Below the pieces are notes generated by a model that searched no databases, had not been told where the DNA came from, and worked only from the letters and a program-made list of their open reading frames with translations. The position numbers and the translations under genes are program-made. From Candidatus Saccharimonadota bacterium (GTDB lineage: Bacteria > Patescibacteriota > Saccharimonadia > Saccharimonadales > Saccharimonadaceae), in assembly GCA_009778675.1 (NCBI GenBank), contig WRFU01000007.1:1-39645 (forward strand): a DNA stretch of 39,645 nucleotides. Direction: 5' to 3'. Positions 35,866 through 39,645 of this stretch are shown piece after piece; the first letter of the stretch is position 1, and each line of letters opens with the position of its first letter.

Positions 35866-36546
35866 CTACGTTAATGTCCTAACCGTAAAGTCGAATCTAT
35901 TAATTGCACAGTAGCTAAAATCAGAACCAACCCCCGTCGGTGGTGTACAACTAAGGTTGGTGTCAACATTTATGCCAGTAGTTGTGCCCAAAATAAAGCT
36001 AACGGTATAGATTGTTTGGCTTGATGTGGGGTCAGTAATTTTAAATAGTCGTAAGCCGTAAATGGCCAAATTATCGCCTGGTTGAATTAAAACGTTAGGC
36101 TTTAGATCGGCTTTTGTGCCTAGTTCTACTTTAGTGAACACCGACCCACTAGTGCCACAAAGCCCCGAACCATCGGCGCTAATCTTGATTAGCATTATCT
36201 CTTGGTTACCATCTGTGGTACTATCGGGACTGTATTTACTAAGTGGGGTAGCATCGCTTGGCGAATTCCAAATATAGGCATACGACCCCGTACATAAACG
36301 ACCGCTGCCGTTACCCAAGGATGCAGAAGTGGCTTGCGTTGACGACTGAAGCGTACGCGACATGTCGTCGATAATGGCGCGACCAGTCGTGTTGACGTCC
36401 TGGATTGTAGTGCCTTTACGGTACATATTAAGAATGTTAATGGTCACCATCACAACCACTATTAGTAGCACCGCAATAAACGACATGGCGATAGTTAGTT
36501 CTATTAGGGTAAAACCGTGTTTTTTGGTACGTATCTTTTTTAGCAT
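35866..36546 (-). CDS. type IV prepilin, PilW-like minor pilin
   Basis: A 226-residue prepilin. Leader MLKKIRTKKHG, cleavage before FTLIELTIAM with Glu at +5, then a long hydrophobic helix to about residue 40. The globular part (DVNTTGRAIIDDMSRTLQSS...) has the PilW/PilJ pattern and C-terminal cysteines (SCTPP...YCAIN). It lies 12 nt after the PilV-like gene and 23 nt before the PilX-like gene in one operon. Confidence 0.87.
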   Translation of the reverse strand: MLKKIRTKKHGFTLIELTIAMSFIAVLLIVVVMVTINILNMYRKGTTIQDVNTTGRAIIDDMSRTLQSSTQATSASLGNGSGRLCTGSYAYIWNSPSDATPLSKYSPDSTTDGNQEIMLIKISADGSGLCGTSGSVFTKVELGTKADLKPNVLIQPGDNLAIYGLRLFKITDPTSSQTIYTVSFILGTTTGINVDTNLSCTPPTGVGSDFSYCAINRFDFTVRTLT

Positions 36547-36558
36547 CTGTGCCCCCTG

Positions 36559-37695
36559 TTAATTACCCATCGTTAGTTGTCTACAATGGATGTTTACACC
36601 ACCATCTTCTCGTAACTTATATACTAGCGCGGTGGTGTTGGTGCTGACCGGTAATTCGCTGACAGTTAGAGCTATATCGTCCCCGTTAGCATTGGATTTA
36701 TAAACAGTCCCAACGCATGAAGAAGCGGGGTAATAATAGCCTAGGCTAGTTGAAGCATCGCCAGCGACTACCCTATCACCACGTTGAGCGATTTGTTTGC
36801 CAGCTGTATTCAAAACACTTATAAAACCAGCAGTTATGCTACTATCGTAGGTCAAAGTGGATTTACATTTACCAGCCATCAGATTGATATATTGATCCCT
36901 AAGTGGTTGGCCATTGTTAAAGCTTGGGTAATCGCCATAAGTATTATAGTAGCAGTTGATATCTTGTAACACTACATTGGCGGCATTGCCGCTCCAGGCG
37001 TTGTTGTTGCTATCATTGGGCGTAGCCAGGGGTGCTTGCAGCGACACTTTGATCCGACTTGGGTTATACAGACGCACAATAGTACCTAGCGTATTAGGCG
37101 TCGACTGACCAGTCGAACCCCAACAAGCCCGAATATGAAAATCAAAAGCCCGAGCACCGGTCGCATCAACATTAACCTGAACTGCTTCTATCCAGATACC
37201 TTCTATTTTGTTAATCGTGCTATTATCTAATGCATCGACATCGTTAGTGTCCTGACCACTGCCATATAAGATACGCGGGTAAACTGGTGCCTCGCCAGTA
37301 TATGGTGCTGACCCAGAATAAAATCGGGGATCACTTTTATCAACTACGGTCAGGTTAGCATCCCTGGTGTTTATCACAAAAGCTTTTTCTGGTATTTGGC
37401 AGCTACTAAGTTTTGATGGGCTGCTTTTTGTGACATAGTTATTTACAAGATCTACCCATTGCTGTGTGCCAGCATCGTCTGTGGCTGTTAGAGCTTTACC
37501 TTGGATAAAACGCAAAGCTTCGGCCTGGGAGTTCATAGCTTCGCGTGCCAAGGTAATTTCGAGTGAAGTTTGAGCGCTTGACACACCGCGGTTCATTAAA
37601 GCTAGAGCGGCTACCACCACGGCACTAAAAATTACTATAGCCATGGTGACTTCGACAATAGTGTCGCCCGGCTTAAACCGCTTTATCATGAGCAT
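36559..37695 (-). CDS. type IV prepilin, PilV-like minor pilin
   Basis: A 378-residue prepilin. After the leader MLMIKRFKPG, cleavage is expected before DTIVEVTMAI (Asp at +1, Glu at +5), followed by a hydrophobic helix and the PilV pattern TLAREAMNSQAEALRFI. The large globular domain has a Trp-rich strand region and at least six cysteines. The +1 Asp is unusual; most prepilins have Phe or Met there, but PilV-like proteins vary. Its start overlaps the FimT-like gene by 10 bp. Confidence 0.85.
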   Translation of the reverse strand: MLMIKRFKPGDTIVEVTMAIVIFSAVVVAALALMNRGVSSAQTSLEITLAREAMNSQAEALRFIQGKALTATDDAGTQQWVDLVNNYVTKSSPSKLSSCQIPEKAFVINTRDANLTVVDKSDPRFYSGSAPYTGEAPVYPRILYGSGQDTNDVDALDNSTINKIEGIWIEAVQVNVDATGARAFDFHIRACWGSTGQSTPNTLGTIVRLYNPSRIKVSLQAPLATPNDSNNNAWSGNAANVVLQDINCYYNTYGDYPSFNNGQPLRDQYINLMAGKCKSTLTYDSSITAGFISVLNTAGKQIAQRGDRVVAGDASTSLGYYYPASSCVGTVYKSNANGDDIALTVSELPVSTNTTALVYKLREDGGVNIHCRQLTMGN

Positions 37696-38534
37696 TCCAC
37701 CCTTGGAACTACAGTGTTACCTATTGTAACCGCTGCATCGAGCGGAGCGATAGATACACCATTAGCATTACTAGCATTGGCCGCGACATTGATAGCCCTT
37801 GCTCGCCCTGAAAAAATATCACTCGACATAACACAAATGTTAAGAGCTTGTTGGCTCGCCGTGGTATTGATGAGACTCGACAAATTGATTGGATCAGAGG
37901 AACTTTGAGTACCTAAATCTTGGTGACCGATAAAGGTCATGAGCGACCCGCTAAGTGGCGAACGCACAATAAGAATGGTATTAGGACCATCGTCACTAAA
38001 AGGGTTGTTGCTAAATTTGCCTTCGTTTGCGGTGCTGACTGCCCGTGATGGCCAGGCTCCCCAGGTTAGTTCTAAACTTTGCTTCGATGCCGTGTCACGC
38101 GATAAGTACAAACTACTTAGCACGCTAATGTTATCGTTGCTGGTGTTACTGACAGTTGAATAATCTGTACCTAACACGTTATAGGCCGTGAAAGTAGTGC
38201 TATTGGCTGGAAACGATATAACCCTACCATACACGTCGCAGGCTGGGGATCGGCCAGTGTCTTCTTTGCCGCTAGTGCTGCTAGTGTCAATTTGCACGGT
38301 ATTATTCGAACCTTTAATACACTGCTGTTTAGCGTGACTATTTTGGGTATTGGCAGCCTGGCTGTATTGATCTTGCAGGATTTCGCGCATGTTATTAACG
38401 CTGTCGTTGTAACGTTCGCGACGGACATTAACCCCTATGCCGGCCATTAATGTTACAAATAATAAGCCGGTCACAGCAAAAAACAACGTTACTTCTATAA
38501 TTGTAAACCCGGGTTTGGTACTCTTGGCCACCAT
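37686..38534 (-). CDS. type IV prepilin, GspH/FimT-like minor pilin
   Basis: A 282-residue prepilin with leader MVAKSTKPG, cleavage before FTIIEVTLFFAV and Glu at +5. The helix continues to about residue 35 and is followed by RRERYNDSVNNMREILQDQYSQ, the GspH/FimT pattern. First gene of the four-gene minor-pilin operon, 25 bp after the prepilin peptidase gene. TACAAT (38550-38545) lies 10 nt before the ATG, so the leader would be only 3-4 nt. Confidence 0.85.
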   Translation of the reverse strand: MVAKSTKPGFTIIEVTLFFAVTGLLFVTLMAGIGVNVRRERYNDSVNNMREILQDQYSQAANTQNSHAKQQCIKGSNNTVQIDTSSTSGKEDTGRSPACDVYGRVISFPANSTTFTAYNVLGTDYSTVSNTSNDNISVLSSLYLSRDTASKQSLELTWGAWPSRAVSTANEGKFSNNPFSDDGPNTILIVRSPLSGSLMTFIGHQDLGTQSSSDPINLSSLINTTASQQALNICVMSSDIFSGRARAINVAANASNANGVSIAPLDAAVTIGNTVVPRVECS

Positions 38535-38559
38535 AATTAATTACATTGTAGCACAAGCG

Positions 38560-39495
38560 TTATATATTAAACAGTAGTAACAACAGGTGTTGTGTTAAAA
38601 AGATAACTACCAAAGCGACTATTAGCATTGGCCCAAACGGTATGCGTGATTTACGCCCTAACCTACCCCTAGCCATACCCCACATGCCCACTATGCTGCC
38701 CAACAAATTAGCTGCAAAAAGGGCAAATAATGCCAGCCGCCAATCGGCCAAAAATAGTGCTACACTAAACGCCAGCATATAATCGCCGCTACCTACCCAG
38801 GTACTGTGGCTAACTAAATAAAGTAAAAAATAAATGCCCGGCAAAACCGCCAAGGCACCTATTAACGACCAAATTTGGGCAAAAGCAAAGCTACCCTGTA
38901 GGCAACTACAGATTACAAATAGTGTAGCACATATGGCTAGCAAAGTCAAGCATATGCCAGGTAATAGCGACCATTTTAGGTCGTAAATAAACAAAATTGT
39001 CATGGTAACTATCCCGATTAGCCAGATGGCGAACATGGCTATACCCCATGGGCTAAAGCTGTATGGCCAAAACAGAAACGAAAGTGCAAAAACCCAACCC
39101 AAAACTAATTCGGTAGTGATTTCTAGCCAACCAATTTTAGCCTGACAGTGGCGACACTTACCTTTTAGGGCTAGCCAGCTGACAATTGGTAACAGATCGA
39201 ACCATCGTAATTGATAACCACAATGCAGGCAATGGGAACGATCATGGCGAACTTGTTTTAGCATCTGTTGTTCGTGATAGTCAGGGGATCCTGAAACAAG
39301 TTCAGGATGACGGTTGCGGAAGTTAGGGTGATGGTTGGAGGAGTTAGGGTGACAGTTGCGGGAATTAGGGTGATGGTTGGAGGGTTGATGGGCATTTTTG
39401 TATTGGTCAGCCCTAAAACGCCACACTTGAGCTACCGCAAAGCTGCCCATACAGGCACCAATGATGAACAAAAATACAGCCGTAAGCACAATCAT
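38560..39495 (-). CDS. pilD: prepilin peptidase (type IV leader peptidase) with repeat insertion
   Basis: A 311-residue membrane peptidase that removes prepilin leaders and methylates the new N-terminus. The zinc-type Cys set is Cys89, Cys92, Cys114 and Cys117 (HCLHCG...CRHC). The two catalytic aspartates are Asp172 (IYDLKW) and Asp238 (VGSGDYM). Eight or so membrane helices are visible. In the loop after helix 1, residues 38-75 are foreign-looking: three 7-residue repeats (HPNSRNC, HPNSSNH, HPNFRNR) followed by HPELVSGSP, the product of a palindromic element. The frame is kept, and the core is complete. TACAAT (39508-39503) lies 7 nt before the ATG at 39495 (leaderless candidate); the longer frame to 39561 is rejected. 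Confidence 0.93.
   Translation of the reverse strand: MIVLTAVFLFIIGACMGSFAVAQVWRFRADQYKNAHQPSNHHPNSRNCHPNSSNHHPNFRNRHPELVSGSPDYHEQQMLKQVRHDRSHCLHCGYQLRWFDLLPIVSWLALKGKCRHCQAKIGWLEITTELVLGWVFALSFLFWPYSFSPWGIAMFAIWLIGIVTMTILFIYDLKWSLLPGICLTLLAICATLFVICSCLQGSFAFAQIWSLIGALAVLPGIYFLLYLVSHSTWVGSGDYMLAFSVALFLADWRLALFALFAANLLGSIVGMWGMARGRLGRKSRIPFGPMLIVALVVIFLTQHLLLLLFNI
39283..39372 (-). repeat. palindromic element copy 2 plus 21-nt tandem repeats inside pilD
   Basis: 39287-39313 matches the intergenic copy at 29021-29047 in all 27 positions. Next to it are three 21-nt units (39310-39372), each of the type AACCATCACCCTAACTTCCGC, which look like amplified half-elements. The whole block is in frame in pilD and codes for residues 42-71. 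Confidence 0.85.
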
Positions 39496-39645
39496 TGATA
39501 CTATTGTACCAAACACTTCGCGGAATAAACATTTTAAGACAAGGCAAGGCTTTACGATCATCGAAGTTGTATTGGTTCTAGCAATTGCTGGCCTAATCTT
39601 CTTGATGGTCTTTATTGCACTACCAGCCTTGCAGCGTAGTCAAAG
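39461..39645 (+). CDS. type IV pilin, major type (partial, runs off the window)
   Basis: Only the first 61 codons or so are in the window. The mature part begins FTIIEVVLVLAIAGLIFLMV (Glu at +5) after a Gly, followed by FIALPALQRSQ, very close to the main pilins I remember from Saccharibacteria. The only in-frame ATGs are 39461 and 39464, which give a long leader (about 30 residues: MNKNTAVSTI...RNKHFKTRQG) and overlap the divergent pilD gene by 35 bp. A shorter leader would need a non-standard start codon. Start therefore uncertain; the pilin itself is clear. Confidence 0.85.
   Translation, partial: MMNKNTAVSTIIDTIVPNTSRNKHFKTRQGFTIIEVVLVLAIAGLIFLMVFIALPALQRSQ

Noticed and set aside
39307-39498. 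Plus-strand frame opposite the start of pilD
   Set aside because: It is the antisense of the tandem repeats; repetitive Val/Gly composition only.

Overview
The window reads as a chromosome segment of a candidate-phyla-radiation (Patescibacteria) bacterium, most probably a Saccharibacterium (TM7). Reasons: the 16S rRNA gene contains at 2087-2105 (minus strand) the sequence I remember as the TM7-580F primer site; genes are tightly packed and often overlap; threonyl-tRNA synthetase lacks its TGS domain; there is a DUF87/TraG-type ATPase next to a small helical partner; and type IV pilus genes follow. UGA is used as a normal stop, which argues against the UGA=Gly lineages (Gracilibacteria, SR1).

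Layout. 1-970: a DUF4342 protein and an unknown protein (minus). 972-2835: a self-contained 16S rRNA unit with its own consensus promoter, processing stem and terminator, and no 23S or 5S beside it. 2852-7917: gyrB-gyrA-PAP2-like operon (minus). 7957-11468: a DUF87 secretion/conjugation-type ATPase, its small neighbour and a membrane protein (minus). 11469-12780: a non-coding AT-rich gap, possibly near the origin. 12780-13164: tmRNA (minus), facing a possible small RNA. 13241-15926: comM, then infC-rpmI-rplT (plus), where infC seems to start with AUA. 15928-17300: rnpB, a Nudix-RNase HI fusion, and an unassigned structured RNA (minus). 17324-21989: site-2 protease, divergent rpmB, an MBL-like protein, a winged-helix protein, miaA and thrS. 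22060-29056: an accessory-looking stretch with two short nuclease-toxin-like genes, a 1258-residue surface protein, an unassigned small RNA, an LPATG wall-anchored protein and tRNA-Val with a nearby copy of its 3' end. 29057-33067: a glycosyltransferase operon behind tRNA-Thr, tRNA-Asp, tRNA-Gly, a SurA-like foldase with a PH-domain partner, and tRNA-Arg. 33107-34616: divergent ndk and a Xer recombinase. 34613-39645: prepilin peptidase plus four minor-pilin-type genes (minus), and the first part of a major-type pilin (plus).

Common theme. At 13 genes or operon heads a good -10 hexamer (TATAAT, TACAAT or similar) lies only 4-10 nt before the ATG, with no Shine-Dalgarno sequence. The start codon would then be at or within a few bases of the mRNA 5' end (leaderless translation). 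Other genes (gyrB, rpmB, infC, rpmI, rplT, the LPATG gene, the PH-domain gene) have clear Shine-Dalgarno sequences, so both modes appear to coexist.

Functionally the window joins core information processing (16S, gyrase, IF3, L35, L20, L28, ThrRS, MiaA, tmRNA, RNase P, five tRNAs) with envelope and contact functions (type IV pili, a wall-anchored protein, a large surface protein, a foldase, a glycosyltransferase, a secretion ATPase). This fits a small host-attached bacterium. The best candidates for undescribed biology are the leaderless pattern, a tmRNA with a non-canonical T-loop, three unassigned RNA candidates, and a palindromic repeat element that has entered the prepilin peptidase gene in frame.
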